Source of the DNA: Pontibacter vulgaris
Lineage (GTDB): Bacteria > Bacteroidota > Bacteroidia > Cytophagales > Hymenobacteraceae
Reading direction: 5' to 3'
Assembly: GCF_022758145.1 (NCBI RefSeq)
Contig: NZ_JAJVDH010000003.1
Coordinates: 930,001 to 994,000 of the forward strand
Length of the DNA: 64,000 nt
The notes beneath the pieces were generated by a model that was not told the origin of the DNA, did not search any database, and worked only from the letters and a program-made list of their open reading frames with translations. Each line of letters starts with the position of its first letter. Within the stretch, counting starts at the first letter, position 1. Position numbers and translations under genes: made by a program. Positions 17,364 through 27,286 of this stretch are shown here, in pieces.

Positions 17364-18905
17364 TCAGTCCAGCTTCTTTCTGAAAAAGTTGGAAGGTGCG
17401 CTTTCATTTTTAAGCCGATCAATAGAAGTAACCACGTATTGGTAAGACTTGCCACGTTTCGCACTTTTGTCATGAAAGGATGTTTGCGCTTGGTCAAAAC
17501 TGATATTGATTATATTTTGGGCACGATCCAGGTTTATACTTTCATTTTCATCGAAGCGGTAAACAACATAGCCAAAAACACTGGCATCCTGTGGTGCCTG
17601 CCATTTTAACCTGGCGTTTCGGAACGGTTTTATAAACAAGAAGTTTTTATCGCGAAGTGCTGTCGGAGCAGCTGGTGCCGTATTATCCAGCCACTTCATT
17701 TCTGGCTGTAAAGCAGGAAAACGGTAAAAATCATGTTGCAGGGAGTCGCGGAAGCCAGCCAGGTTATTGGTCAGTGATTTGGAGCTAAAATAAACGCTGC
17801 CCTGCACATTGGGATTATTACGTAGGTAACGAACCTGGTTCGGAAGCTGCTGCTTGTCGCGCCAGCCTTCGCGGTCTTCCATGGCCCGGTAAACGCCCTG
17901 GCCTATGTATACATGTTTGCCAAAAGCATTGGCGGCCCACCAGTCGAGCAGTTTTTCGTAAGGAGCGGCTTTATAGTTAAAAGGAAAGTATAACTGCGGA
18001 TTTACGTAATCTACCCAGCCTTCCTGTACCCATTTGCGGGCATCGGCATACAATGCGCTATACCCTGATAAACCTGTACTTTCAGAACCAAGCGAATCTT
18101 GTGCCTGGTTGCGCCAGATACCAAAGGGGCTAATGCCAAATTTAACATGTTTTTTTTCTTTGTGTATACTTTCAGATAATGCCTGAATGAGTACATCCAC
18201 GTTGTTGCGGCGCCAGTCTTCTATGTTCGCAAAGCCCTGCCCATGTTGCTGGTAGGCTATACTATCCGGGAGTTGCTCTTTGCCTGGGTACGGGTAAAAA
18301 TAATCGTCGAAGTGGATACCATCTACATCATAGTTGCGAACAATATCCATGATCACACCTGTGATATAAGTCCGTACTTCCGGCAGGCCCGGGTTAAAAT
18401 ATTTTTTATCGCCGTAGGTAAAAAACCACTCCGGCTTGGTGCGGGTAATATGGGTTTGGCTGGTAAGAGAGTCAATTAGGCTGGTAGTGGCACGGTAAGG
18501 GTTAATCCAGGCGTGTAGTTCCATACCACGTTTGTGCGCTTCTTTTATGGCAAACTCCAGCGGATCGTAAAAAGGTTTAGGAGCCAAGCCTTGTTTACCT
18601 GTCAGAAATTGGCTCCACTCCTCGCGGCCCTTGGCATAAAAGGCATCGGTTGAAGGGCGTATTTGCAGCATAATGGCGTTGATACCGGTTTTCTGGTGCA
18701 TATCCAGTATCTGGATCAGTTCCTGTTGCTGACTTTTTGAATCTGTGCCGGGTTTAGGTTTCGAAGGCCAGTCAATGTTTTGCACCGTCGCGATCCAGAC
18801 ACCTCTGAATTCACGTTTGGGTGTAGTGGTATTAGTTTGAGAAAAAGCAGTACCAGCAGTAAAAAGGCAAAGTATAAATAGTATAGAATTTCTGATCATA
18901 GTCAA
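17364..18905 (-). CDS. Glycosyl hydrolase-like 10 (GHL10/DUF187, YngK type) secreted protein
   Basis: This 513-residue protein starts with a signal peptide (MTMIRNSILFILCLFTAGTA, cut after FSQ). The GHL10 barrel begins at REFRGVWIATVQNIDWPSK and contains GINAIMLQIRPSTDAFY, HAWINPYRATTS, VDGIHFDDYFYPYPG and YVNPQLYFPFNY. The C-terminal 90 residues look like a fibronectin-III-type module (RLKWQAPQDASVFGYVVYRF). Family members are extracellular and often linked to wall or exopolysaccharide degradation; few are characterised. It is separated from the susCD unit by a terminator and probably heads a transcript with GH9, deacetylase and amidase genes. The substrate is not decidable from sequence. 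Confidence 0.85.
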   Translation of the reverse strand: MTMIRNSILFILCLFTAGTAFSQTNTTTPKREFRGVWIATVQNIDWPSKPKPGTDSKSQQQELIQILDMHQKTGINAIMLQIRPSTDAFYAKGREEWSQFLTGKQGLAPKPFYDPLEFAIKEAHKRGMELHAWINPYRATTSLIDSLTSQTHITRTKPEWFFTYGDKKYFNPGLPEVRTYITGVIMDIVRNYDVDGIHFDDYFYPYPGKEQLPDSIAYQQHGQGFANIEDWRRNNVDVLIQALSESIHKEKKHVKFGISPFGIWRNQAQDSLGSESTGLSGYSALYADARKWVQEGWVDYVNPQLYFPFNYKAAPYEKLLDWWAANAFGKHVYIGQGVYRAMEDREGWRDKQQLPNQVRYLRNNPNVQGSVYFSSKSLTNNLAGFRDSLQHDFYRFPALQPEMKWLDNTAPAAPTALRDKNFLFIKPFRNARLKWQAPQDASVFGYVVYRFDENESINLDRAQNIINISFDQAQTSFHDKSAKRGKSYQYVVTSIDRLKNESAPSNFFRKKLD

Positions 18906-18924
18906 AAGGTAAGTATAGGATATT

Positions 18925-18963
18925 AAAAAGCCCTCCAGGTTAGTACCGATGGAGGGCTTTTTT
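18925..18963. terminator. Terminator ending the susC-susD-DUF4397 unit
   Basis: Arms aaaaagccctcca and tggagggcttttt are perfectly complementary. It lies 18 bp after the DUF4397 stop on the minus strand and is symmetric enough to work in both directions. Confidence 0.85.
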
Positions 18964-18980
18964 AATTAGCTTTTAAAGCA

Positions 18981-19766
18981 TTATCTGTCGCGAACCAGTA
19001 CCCTGTTAGTGGTAGCAGGCTTGTTTGTATAATTACCTCTTGTATAAAGCGTGTATACTCTGCCTGCAGTTGGCGCAACACCAGTCATTGTAGTGTATGC
19101 AGTAGTAGAACCGCTTACATAGATCGGGAAATCATATGTGCCTGGCTCAATTTCTACATAAGCCGTGTTGCCTTTATAGGCAACGTTTGTACCAATAACA
19201 GTAGTTGTTGATGGTTTATCGGCAGTGGCTTTGCGTACTGCTGACATATCAAAGTTAGCAGGAGCACCAGCCATAACGTTCACAAACCTGATGTAGGCTT
19301 TTGAATAATTACCTTCCGGCAATTTATCTTCAATTAACAGAGTTTCGAACGCGCCTGTCGTACCAATCAAAAAAGCAGAGTAAGGAGTTTTGTCATTTAA
19401 GTTAACAGATGCCGTAGATACTACAACTGCTGAGCCCTTTTTTGACGTGGTGTCAATCATCTGAACATTATAGTTACCAGCTGGTACATTGGCATAACCA
19501 TAAGATGCCGGGAACACTGCTGTACCTGCGTATGATAAGCCTGTAATAATCGTATCAGTGATTGTAACAGTTGGTGCCAGGGCTGTAACTTTTTCATTGC
19601 CCAGGTACATATTCACCATTGGGGCATCCTGTGCTGCATGTATCATTTTGATATGTGCTCCGGATTCGAATGGTGCGAAATGTTCTTCAATCGTATTCTT
19701 TTCGCAGGCTCCTAATAAGAAGCCTGCTGCCAGTATTGCAAAAGATTTTGTTACTATATTCTTCAT
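18981..19766 (-). CDS. DUF4397 lipoprotein in the SusE/F position
   Basis: This 261-residue protein has a lipobox (MKNIVTKSFAILAAGFLLGA followed by C21). Two tandem beta-rich DUF4397 repeats follow: AHIKMIHAAQDAPMVNMYLG near residue 37 and AYIRFVNVMAGAPANFDMS near 155. DUF4397 domains occur in surface and adhesion-related lipoproteins. It lies 12 bp downstream of susD and ends the operon at a terminator. By position it replaces the SusE/SusF surface glycan-binding lipoproteins, so binding of a glycan or wall fragment is a reasonable guess. There is no direct sequence proof of ligand. Confidence 0.82.
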   Translation of the reverse strand: MKNIVTKSFAILAAGFLLGACEKNTIEEHFAPFESGAHIKMIHAAQDAPMVNMYLGNEKVTALAPTVTITDTIITGLSYAGTAVFPASYGYANVPAGNYNVQMIDTTSKKGSAVVVSTASVNLNDKTPYSAFLIGTTGAFETLLIEDKLPEGNYSKAYIRFVNVMAGAPANFDMSAVRKATADKPSTTTVIGTNVAYKGNTAYVEIEPGTYDFPIYVSGSTTAYTTMTGVAPTAGRVYTLYTRGNYTNKPATTNRVLVRDR

Positions 19767-19778
19767 GGTGTTATCAGA

Positions 19779-21386
19779 TTATTTTTTGCTGAACCACATT
19801 TCGTAAGTATGATAGTCAGGGTTTAAGCCGCCTATTTTTTCCAGAGCAGACACGTTCCACATATACTCAGAGTTATATCTCGGTCTGAAACGGTAAGCAG
19901 GCTTACCCTGGTTCAAGCCATACAGTGGATTAGGTAATTCAAAGCCAGTAAATACCTCGTTATTGTAGTGGTATCTTCTCAGGTCAGACCAGGTTTCCAG
20001 GAAGCCCCATCCCCACTGAGCGATATACTTCTGCAACATAATTTTAGGCAATGTCAGATCAGCAGCGTTCAATGGAATCAGGTCCTCGCTTGCTTCATAT
20101 AACTTTCTTCTCTGTGCATAAACTGCAGCTTCGTCTTCTGGCGTAGCTGCATCGTTCACAGCATACTTCTGAACAAAGTCAAGGTGCGCTTTCACACCTT
20201 TAGTATAAGCATCAAGAGCCAGCGCTTTATCACCTTTCAGAAAGGCAGCTTCCGCTTTGATGAACTGCAACTGCGAGTAAGTCATGATCGGGAACCTTTC
20301 GTTGTTACCGAACAGGTATTTGTTAGGCGTTGTAGCAGCAACCACATCAGTTGGAGTGTTCCAAAGGTTGCGTGGGCGCTGTGCCTCTACATATTCTGTA
20401 ACACCTACACCTGGGGTAACGCCTCTGTATTCGCCGTCAGCAGCTGGTGCCAACATAACCGGCAAACGTGGGTCTTTCAGGTGCTGGCCGGCAAACTTCG
20501 GATCAAGACCAATAAGATCAGCATCACGTAATGCAGAGTTTGTACCATCTAACAGGCCAACAATAAACTTAGACTGGCGATAAGTGTTCATGTTACCTCT
20601 TCTCGGGCCATAGAAGTTCGTATCATTAGACACGGCACCCTCAAAGCGAACAGATGCATCATCGGCGTTGCTTGCCAAAGACTTATCTACATACTCAATT
20701 ACTTTGTCCGGATTGTAAGAAGACTTGTTGCTCAGGTGATGCTCGTTAATAGCAAGCAAACCATAAGAGAACTTTATCCATTTAGCACGGTCGCCACCAT
20801 AAATCAGGTCGCCTTGCTTTAATTGTGAAGTAGCTACAGCACCATCTGTTTTCTCCAGGTTCTGAATAGCAAGCAGCGTTAAGCGTCTTACTTCTTCATA
20901 AATCTTGTCTTGGGTATCATAGTCAAAGCTCGTTCTGCCCGGCTCAAAAGCCTGCGATACGATAACCTCTCCATGATAATCGGTTAGGGTCTGCCAGCCA
21001 AAGGCTCTCATTACATAACCTACACCTGCGAAGTCCCACTTCTTATCCTGCTCTGCTTTCGAGATCATGTCGGTCAGGTTGGCGCCCATGCTATAGTAGA
21101 TAGCTCTCCAAAGCTGGCCTGAAGCGTCGCTGCTGGCAACAAAACCATGCTGGTCCCACACATCGTTTGCAGAGTTCTGGTTCCAGTTTTGTACATACTT
21201 ACCTATGTAACGTGCATCGAACTGAATACCCAGTGCAAGCTCCGACTGTATAGCCGGAAGGTAGAACTGTGGGGCCACAACCTGGTCAGGGCCGTTCGGG
21301 TTGGTATTAACGTCCAGGTAATTATCGCAGCTGGTAGCAGTAAACAAACCGGCTGTTAATAAAGAAGCGCAAAGTATCTTTCTCAT
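19779..21386 (-). CDS. SusD/RagB-like nutrient-binding outer-membrane lipoprotein
   Basis: This 535-residue lipoprotein begins MRKILCASLLTAGLFTATS followed by Cys, then NYLDVNTNPNGPDQV, which is typical of the SusD-like_2 branch. The helical TPR-type core contains FGWQTLTDYHGEVIVSQAF and the C-terminal region has WGFLETWSDLRRYHY. SusD caps the SusC barrel and binds the incoming ligand at the cell surface. An ATG seven codons upstream (21405-21407) is also possible; the internal ATG gives a cleaner lipoprotein leader. It lies about 30 bp after susC and 12 bp before the DUF4397 gene. The ligand may be a wall glycan or glycopeptide, judged from the neighbouring enzymes. Confidence 0.92.
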   Translation of the reverse strand: MRKILCASLLTAGLFTATSCDNYLDVNTNPNGPDQVVAPQFYLPAIQSELALGIQFDARYIGKYVQNWNQNSANDVWDQHGFVASSDASGQLWRAIYYSMGANLTDMISKAEQDKKWDFAGVGYVMRAFGWQTLTDYHGEVIVSQAFEPGRTSFDYDTQDKIYEEVRRLTLLAIQNLEKTDGAVATSQLKQGDLIYGGDRAKWIKFSYGLLAINEHHLSNKSSYNPDKVIEYVDKSLASNADDASVRFEGAVSNDTNFYGPRRGNMNTYRQSKFIVGLLDGTNSALRDADLIGLDPKFAGQHLKDPRLPVMLAPAADGEYRGVTPGVGVTEYVEAQRPRNLWNTPTDVVAATTPNKYLFGNNERFPIMTYSQLQFIKAEAAFLKGDKALALDAYTKGVKAHLDFVQKYAVNDAATPEDEAAVYAQRRKLYEASEDLIPLNAADLTLPKIMLQKYIAQWGWGFLETWSDLRRYHYNNEVFTGFELPNPLYGLNQGKPAYRFRPRYNSEYMWNVSALEKIGGLNPDYHTYEMWFSKK

Positions 21387-21418
21387 TGATCGTTCTTTCT
21401 TTCTCATTGCTTTGTTAA

Positions 21419-24400
21419 TTAAAATCCAACGTTTACACCAATATTCAGACCCATTGGCATTGGGAAGTTACCATAGTCGAAACCGGCACCACCGCTACCA
21501 CCTACAGCAGCAGAGTTACCATTCACTACAGGATCAAGACCAGAGTAATTAGTCAGGATGAACACGTCAGTTGCAGTAACAAACACACTTCCATTTCTGA
21601 TAAACTTAGTGTTTTTAAGCAGAGATGAAGTAAAGTTATAGTTAAGCGTAATATCTCTCAGGCGTACCCAGTTGATGTCTTTCTCGATAAAGTCAGTTTC
21701 AGGAAGACCGTATGTAGTAGACCAGAAGTTAGCATCACGAGAAGGATCGATCACGATTGTGTTTTTAGTTGGATTAGCACTGTTCTCTAAACCATCTTTC
21801 AACACACCTTCGAAAATTACAGGCTGGTTACGGCGGTCAACAGATCTCTTGCTAAGACCACGAGCAGTCAGGAAGTGCTCTGTACCGTTGTAGATATCGC
21901 CACCTTTTCTAATGTCTAACAGGAAGTTAAGCGAGAAGTCTTTGTATCTGAAGCTGTTTGTAAGACCAACTGTGAAATCTGGCTGTCTGTCGCCTACAAT
22001 TACCCACTCAGTAGTATTTCTTAATGGGTAACCTGTAGTCGGGCTTATCAACATTTCGCCTTTTTTGTTACGCATGTAATCAAAACCAGTGAAAGTTGTT
22101 AGCGGGCCACCTGGTCTTGCACCGTTTCTTACGTTACCGTATAACCAGGTATCAGACATGTAGAATTCGTTAACACCTTTTGGTAATGTAAGCAGTTCGC
22201 TCCACAAGTGTGTAAAGTTTGCTAACACATCCCACTGGAAATCAGTAGAAGCAACCGGAGTTGCATTTAACTGCAATTCTATACCTTCTGTTTTCATCTC
22301 GCCGGCGTTGAAAGCCTGCAATACGAAACCAGTAGCGTAGCTTAAGCGCATGTCACGTACGATCTGGTCAACAGACTTCTTGTTAAAGTAAGTTGCGTCG
22401 ATGCCGATACGGTCATTAAAGAATTTCATCTCTGCACCAAACTCGTAAGAAGTCGTCATCTCTGGTCTCAGGTCCGGGCTAGGGCCTGTAAAGGCGTAAC
22501 CAAAACCACCACCTGTTGTAGACTTAGGCTCCAGGAAAGCACGGATACTGTAAGGGTTTGCATCTTTACCAACCTGTGCAACTGAACCTCTCAGTTTACC
22601 ATAAGAAAGGATATCTCTGATGCCTTGGAATGGCTCAAGCTCTGTGAAGATAAAGCTTAATGAGGCAGATGGGTAAAAGAATGAGCGGCTTTCAACTGGT
22701 AGTGTAGAGCTCCAGTCGTTACGGCCGGTCAGGTTCAGGTATAACATGTCGCTGTAGTTCAGGCTCAGGTTACCAAAAGCACCAACCAGTCTTCTCTGGA
22801 ACAATCTGTTTCTACCACGGTGTGTAGTTCCGTCTGTATTTTCAATTGAATACAGGCCAGGAGCCAGGAAGCGCTCACCAGTTACAGCCTGTGTATAAGA
22901 GTTTTGATCTCTTACTTCGCTACCTACTTTCAGGTCGGCATGGAATTTATCGCCGAAGAATGAACGGTTAAGCTGAGCATAATACTGCACGTTGAAGTTA
23001 CGGGTGTTATCCAGCGACTGGTCAAAAATACCACCTCTTGATACGCCATAGTTAGACTCCGGATGGCGAACCATAGTAATTTTACCTGTAGAGAAGTCAA
23101 AACCAACGTTACCAACAAGCTTTAACCATGAAGTAGGGTCGATCATCAGTTTTGCACTGGTGATGTAACGGTTGTTAACATCATTGATCTTATTGCTGTT
23201 AATGTTGAAGAAAGGGTTTTCTACTTCGCTTGCACTTGTAGTAAATACTCTTCTTGTTCCGGCAGGAGTCAGGTAAACGCTGGCATCATCGTTTGATGGC
23301 CATGTTAACAAACCAAGCAGCGGACCACCCGCACCTTTAAAGGCAGAGTTGTTATCTGAGTAAGTATAGCTGAAAGACACGTCTGTTGACATATACTTGT
23401 TCAGCGTAGAAGTAATAGCAGAAGAAAGGTTTAATTTGGTCAGATCTGTACCTGGCACAAAACCTTCCTGATCTGTTATAGAGCTGGAAACACGGTATTG
23501 CGATTTTTCAGAACCACCTGAGAAAGACAGGTTATGTTTCTGCGTAAGCGCTGACTGGAAGAAGTTATCTACGTTATCATAGAACTTGGTTCCTTCAGGG
23601 TAAGGAGCTCCAAAGTATACTACTTCACTAGCAGTACCATCTGTTACACCATTCTGACCTCTGTCGTATACTTGCTGAATTTCAGGGAATTTCGTGATAC
23701 GATCAAATCTGAAACTATTGCTGTAATCGATCTGGCTAGTACCGGCCTTACCTCTTTTAGTAGTAATTACGATAGCGCCTGATGCTGCATCAATACCATA
23801 AAGAGCAGATGCTTCCGGTCCTTTCAGGATTGTAATGCTTTCAATATCCTGTGGGTTAATATCGGCACCTCTGTTTGTAAAGTCAGTAGAGCGGTTATCA
23901 AGCGATGTTGCAGAACTAGCAGAAGATGCAAATGCAGATGTATTTAACGTGTTGTTGTTGATAGGCAAACCATCAACAACATACAGTGGCTGGTTGCTGC
24001 CGCTAAGCGAGCTCACACCACGTATCATAACAGAAGATGAAGATCCTGGCAGACCAGAAGTAGTAGTTACTTCTACACCAGCTACACGGCCAGCAAGACC
24101 ATTCACGAAGTTCTCACGTTGTGTCTGGGCAACTGTAGCACCTTTAACTTCTGTTATAGCATAACCAAGGGCCTTTTTTTCCTGCTTAATACCAAGAGCA
24201 GTTACTACAACTTCATCCAGGCTTTTAGCATCGTTAACTAATGCCACAGTAATTGTAGTAGAATTGCCTACAGGGTATTGCAGAGGCTTCATACCAATAA
24301 AGCTGAATACCAGAACATCAGTTGGCACCGCTGTAATTGTAAATTTACCGTTTGCATCTGTCACGGTTCCTCTTGCTGTGCCTTTTACACCCACAGAAAC

Positions 24401-24529
24401 ACCTGGCAATGGAATTTTATCTGATGCCGAGGTTACTGTTCCGGTTATTGCTTGGCCCTGGGCTAAACTTTGAAAGTGGAACAGGAGAAAACACACCCCC
24501 CACAGAAAACATTGTAACTTTTTGTTCAT
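21419..24529 (-). CDS. SusC/RagA family TonB-linked outer-membrane transporter
   Basis: This 1036-residue protein has a signal peptide (MNKKLQCFLWGVCFLLFHFQ, cut near SLAQG), a carboxypeptidase-like regulatory domain (ITGTVTSASDKIPLPGVSVG, about 28-105), a plug with VMIRGVSSLSGSNQPLYVVDG and DIESITILKGPEASALYG, and a 22-strand barrel ending in an aromatic residue (NIGVNVGF). It imports oligomers bound by SusD with energy from TonB/ExbBD. It is the first gene of the susC-susD-DUF4397 operon. Peptidoglycan-derived oligosaccharide or glycopeptide is the suggested cargo, because enzymes for MurNAc handling surround it. No anti-sigma or hybrid sensor regulator is adjacent. Confidence 0.94.
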   Translation of the reverse strand: MNKKLQCFLWGVCFLLFHFQSLAQGQAITGTVTSASDKIPLPGVSVGVKGTARGTVTDANGKFTITAVPTDVLVFSFIGMKPLQYPVGNSTTITVALVNDAKSLDEVVVTALGIKQEKKALGYAITEVKGATVAQTQRENFVNGLAGRVAGVEVTTTSGLPGSSSSVMIRGVSSLSGSNQPLYVVDGLPINNNTLNTSAFASSASSATSLDNRSTDFTNRGADINPQDIESITILKGPEASALYGIDAASGAIVITTKRGKAGTSQIDYSNSFRFDRITKFPEIQQVYDRGQNGVTDGTASEVVYFGAPYPEGTKFYDNVDNFFQSALTQKHNLSFSGGSEKSQYRVSSSITDQEGFVPGTDLTKLNLSSAITSTLNKYMSTDVSFSYTYSDNNSAFKGAGGPLLGLLTWPSNDDASVYLTPAGTRRVFTTSASEVENPFFNINSNKINDVNNRYITSAKLMIDPTSWLKLVGNVGFDFSTGKITMVRHPESNYGVSRGGIFDQSLDNTRNFNVQYYAQLNRSFFGDKFHADLKVGSEVRDQNSYTQAVTGERFLAPGLYSIENTDGTTHRGRNRLFQRRLVGAFGNLSLNYSDMLYLNLTGRNDWSSTLPVESRSFFYPSASLSFIFTELEPFQGIRDILSYGKLRGSVAQVGKDANPYSIRAFLEPKSTTGGGFGYAFTGPSPDLRPEMTTSYEFGAEMKFFNDRIGIDATYFNKKSVDQIVRDMRLSYATGFVLQAFNAGEMKTEGIELQLNATPVASTDFQWDVLANFTHLWSELLTLPKGVNEFYMSDTWLYGNVRNGARPGGPLTTFTGFDYMRNKKGEMLISPTTGYPLRNTTEWVIVGDRQPDFTVGLTNSFRYKDFSLNFLLDIRKGGDIYNGTEHFLTARGLSKRSVDRRNQPVIFEGVLKDGLENSANPTKNTIVIDPSRDANFWSTTYGLPETDFIEKDINWVRLRDITLNYNFTSSLLKNTKFIRNGSVFVTATDVFILTNYSGLDPVVNGNSAAVGGSGGAGFDYGNFPMPMGLNIGVNVGF

Positions 24530-24703
24530 AACAGCTTGTGTATTAGGTTGATTATTGTGAATTATAGCAGCAACAGATCCATTTATAGTTAGTAACCCGT
24601 TGCAAATTATTAATGGTAAAACAAGTGTTTAACTGGGCCATACTTTGCTTAAAATTTTCGGCCTTACTGCAATCATTCGATTAATAGGTATATAGATAAA
24701 TTC

Positions 24704-25960
24704 TTAAGGATAAAGCAGATATTTGGCACGAGTCTGCTTATACTGGCTCAGGCCCGGCTCCCAGCTTTTGCGGATCTCTTCTTCTGATGTTCCGGCTATT
24801 ATCTGCTCTTTTAACTGCTTAGTACCAGCCAGCTTATCAAAATTGCCTATCTGGTTACTTTGCTTGGCATCAAAGAATTTCTCTTTATAAGGATATGCCT
24901 TGTAAAGCTCTATCAGCCATGCCAGGTTAACCTGTCTGCTGTTTCTAAGCTTATTTACATCATACTTTCTTAGGTCTAACCCATAGCATGCTTTATCCTG
25001 GTGCAATGGGGTTTCGCTCATGCCTTTTATACTTACAGGAGTAAAGTTAAAATCATACTTCCCTTTCAGGTCAGGATTGCCAAGCACTGTAAAAGGAAAG
25101 TAAGTACCGCGCCCCTGGCTGATAATGGTGCCTTCGAACAGGCAAAGCGACGGGTAAAGCAGGATAGATTGAGGGGTATTAAGATTCGGGGATGGGTTTA
25201 CCGGTAAGGTATATGGGGTATCGTGGGTATAGTTCTTTACTTTCACGATATTGAGTTTGCATTTCAGGTTATTGGCCAGCCAGCCTTCGCCATTTATCAT
25301 TTGGGCATATTCGGCAACCGTCATGCCGTGTGCGATGGGAACCGGGTGGATACCGATACCTGACTTAAGGCTCATATCCAGAATTGGACCATCTACGAGG
25401 TAGCCATTCGGGTTTGGCCTGTCCAGGATCATCAACTCAACACCATTCTCTGCACAGGCTTCCATTACGCGGTGCATAGTAATAGTATAAGTATAAAACC
25501 TGGCTCCTACATCCTGGATATCAAAGATCATGACATCAATATCGGCGAGGTTTTCTTTTGTAGGCTTGTTGTTTTTACCGTAAAGTGAAACAACAGCTAT
25601 ACCTGTTTTTGGATCTACGCTATCGTCTACTTTAACACCGGCGCTTGCATCGCCACGAAAACCATGCTCCGGCCCGAATATTCTTACAATGTTTACGCCC
25701 AGTGCATGCAGGCTATCTACGCTTGGTGTTTTACCGATAATAGATGTAGGGTTCACAACCATACCAACCCGTTTTCCTTTCAGGTAAGGCAGGTATGCTG
25801 CTGTCTGGTCAGCTCCTGTTATGATGTTAGTTTTTTCGGAAGTATCGGCAGCTTTTTCTGCAACCGGTGCAGGACTTTGGGTTGCCAACTGTTGCTGACA
25901 AGAACTACCTGCCAGTAAAGCAAACGCCAGCGGTAACAGAAAAATAAAGGGCACTTTCAT
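24704..25960 (-). CDS. namZ: Exo-beta-N-acetylmuramidase NamZ-like (DUF1343) lipoprotein
   Basis: This protein of 418 residues starts at MKVPFIFLLPLAFALLAGSS then Cys, a lipoprotein leader; the ten extra residues of the longest frame are dropped. The DUF1343 body shows VGMVVNPTSI, RIFGPEHGFRGDASAG, DIDVMIFDIQDVGARFYTYT, LDRPNPNG and VAHGMTVAEYAQ-like segments (here PIAHGMTVAEYAQMINGEGW). Family knowledge: Bacillus subtilis YbbC/NamZ cleaves terminal MurNAc from the non-reducing end and is encoded with NagZ, AmiE and MurQ. The same partners are present here. It lies upstream of susC on the same strand with a 174-bp gap, so it may have its own promoter or a read-through into susC. Confidence 0.9.
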   Translation of the reverse strand: MKVPFIFLLPLAFALLAGSSCQQQLATQSPAPVAEKAADTSEKTNIITGADQTAAYLPYLKGKRVGMVVNPTSIIGKTPSVDSLHALGVNIVRIFGPEHGFRGDASAGVKVDDSVDPKTGIAVVSLYGKNNKPTKENLADIDVMIFDIQDVGARFYTYTITMHRVMEACAENGVELMILDRPNPNGYLVDGPILDMSLKSGIGIHPVPIAHGMTVAEYAQMINGEGWLANNLKCKLNIVKVKNYTHDTPYTLPVNPSPNLNTPQSILLYPSLCLFEGTIISQGRGTYFPFTVLGNPDLKGKYDFNFTPVSIKGMSETPLHQDKACYGLDLRKYDVNKLRNSRQVNLAWLIELYKAYPYKEKFFDAKQSNQIGNFDKLAGTKQLKEQIIAGTSEEEIRKSWEPGLSQYKQTRAKYLLYP

Positions 25961-26493
25961 ACTTAAGTGTCTATAGTTGGAAGAATTCACTTTATGCTTT
26001 TAAAATCTTGTATTCTGGGTTTGTATTAGCTATTCCAACTGAGCACTGTTAATAAAATTGTCCTGCAACTGGTATTAATTCTTATGCCAACCGGATACTA
26101 TGTTTAACCTTCTTTCGAGCTATATTTTCTTTGCTTAAATGCCGCTGCTATAAGCCAAGAGCTTTAAATAGAGAAATGGCACCTAACAAATATAAAACAG
26201 CAAATAACCGCAAGAAAATAAATTTTATATAGCCTTTTATTCGATTTTCCCATAAAAAAAAGCAAACTCATCAAGAAAACCTAGCTATTGATGCACTTTA
26301 TTTTGCAAATGCGCAAAAAACAGCATCTGCTGAATAAAATATATACATTAAATAATTTAGCCATTTTATATTTAATGTTATAACATGCAGAAATCTAGCG
26401 CTGTTAGCCTTATAAAAGTTGAGATGCCCAGGAAACTCTATAAGCAGAGATGGCAAAGAAAGTGAATAGCAAGTGACACTACCTGAGAAGTAC
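25961..26493. other. AT-rich intergenic region upstream of namZ
   Basis: About 530 bp without a convincing gene. It should contain the namZ promoter on the minus strand. A 65-codon frame at 26298-26495 has no family resemblance and is treated as chance. Confidence 0.6.
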
Positions 26494-26539
26494 AAGTATA
26501 AAAGCCCGCTATCTTTCCTGACAGCGGGCTTTTATACTT
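26494..26539. terminator. Bidirectional terminator framed by AAGTATA/TATACTT
   Basis: Arms aagtataaaagcccgct and agcgggcttttatactt are perfectly complementary. The heptamer AAGTATA forms the base of the stem, as uptake-sequence pairs do in some other bacteria. Confidence 0.8.
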
Positions 26540-26779
26540 GATGGTAGAAATGAAAGCTAAAGCGCTTATATTTTCTGTTAAAACTTAGGCAAGATTTAAC
26601 AAAGAAAAAGGAAGCAGTGGGATTTACAGCGTATTAGCAGGTATGTTTGCAGCTATCAGCACATAATTTTCTAACCAGGTATGCAAACGTACGCATTTAC
26701 CGAAGGCACTTACACGCATAACATGCTAATTTCAGCCTGGTTAAGGTTCTTAAGAATTGGAAATGAAATACTTTCTTTG

Positions 26780-26971
26780 CTATTCAGGCTTAACCTTGTA
26801 ATTACTGTTGCCTTCTTTTTCGCGCACAATTCTTTCCTCTTCCATAAGAGCATCGATAATCTCGTATACATACTTCCTGGTAAAGCCTAGCCTTTCACCT
26901 AAAGTGGTTTCATCATACCTTCCATTATTGTCACTCAGTACAGTAAGGAATCGTTCTTTATCTCTTTTCAT
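26780..26971 (-). CDS. Small winged-helix-type hypothetical protein
   Basis: This 63-residue product (MKRDKERFLTVLSDNNGRYD, then ETTLGERLGFTRKYVYEIID and a basic tail) has the pattern of a compact winged helix-turn-helix: helix, LGERLGF turn, recognition helix KYVYEIIDALMEEERI, and a beta-wing NSNYKVKP. Comparable small proteins occur as single genes in Hymenobacteraceae, from memory. It lies alone between the PUL and the integrated element. The longer frame adds three residues. DNA binding is inferred from the fold pattern; the function is unknown. Confidence 0.55.
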   Translation of the reverse strand: MKRDKERFLTVLSDNNGRYDETTLGERLGFTRKYVYEIIDALMEEERIVREKEGNSNYKVKPE

Positions 26972-26980
26972 TTTAATCAA

Positions 26981-27286
26981 CCTTAATGTTCAGATACAAA
27001 TTATTTATTGGATAATAATATATACGAGTAATTTCAGGAAGCTATTACCCTGTGTACCAGCAAATAAGATTGTTAAGTTAGGTAAATAATTACCCTGTGT
27101 TTAAATCGCCAAGTAATCAGGTGGCGCATTTAAGGAAGAAGCATTAATTATTGCCTGCTTTTGGGAAGTCTGCAACTAAGCTATAAATCAGTATATCAGG
27201 TTTAGGGACGTTTTGGCAAGCAAATTAATTTAATGGAGCCCCGAAAAATGAACTTACAATATTGGCCGAAGTATGACCGAGTGCAA
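26981..27286. other. Intergenic, 306 bp
   Basis: No gene, RNA or repeat can be supported. It contains two taccctgtgt copies (27046-27055, 27091-27100) of unknown meaning. Confidence 0.5.

Noticed and set aside
26298-26495. 65-codon frame on the minus strand
   Set aside because: No family likeness, biased toward AT-rich hydrophobic codons, and no promoter or terminator fits. Treated as chance.
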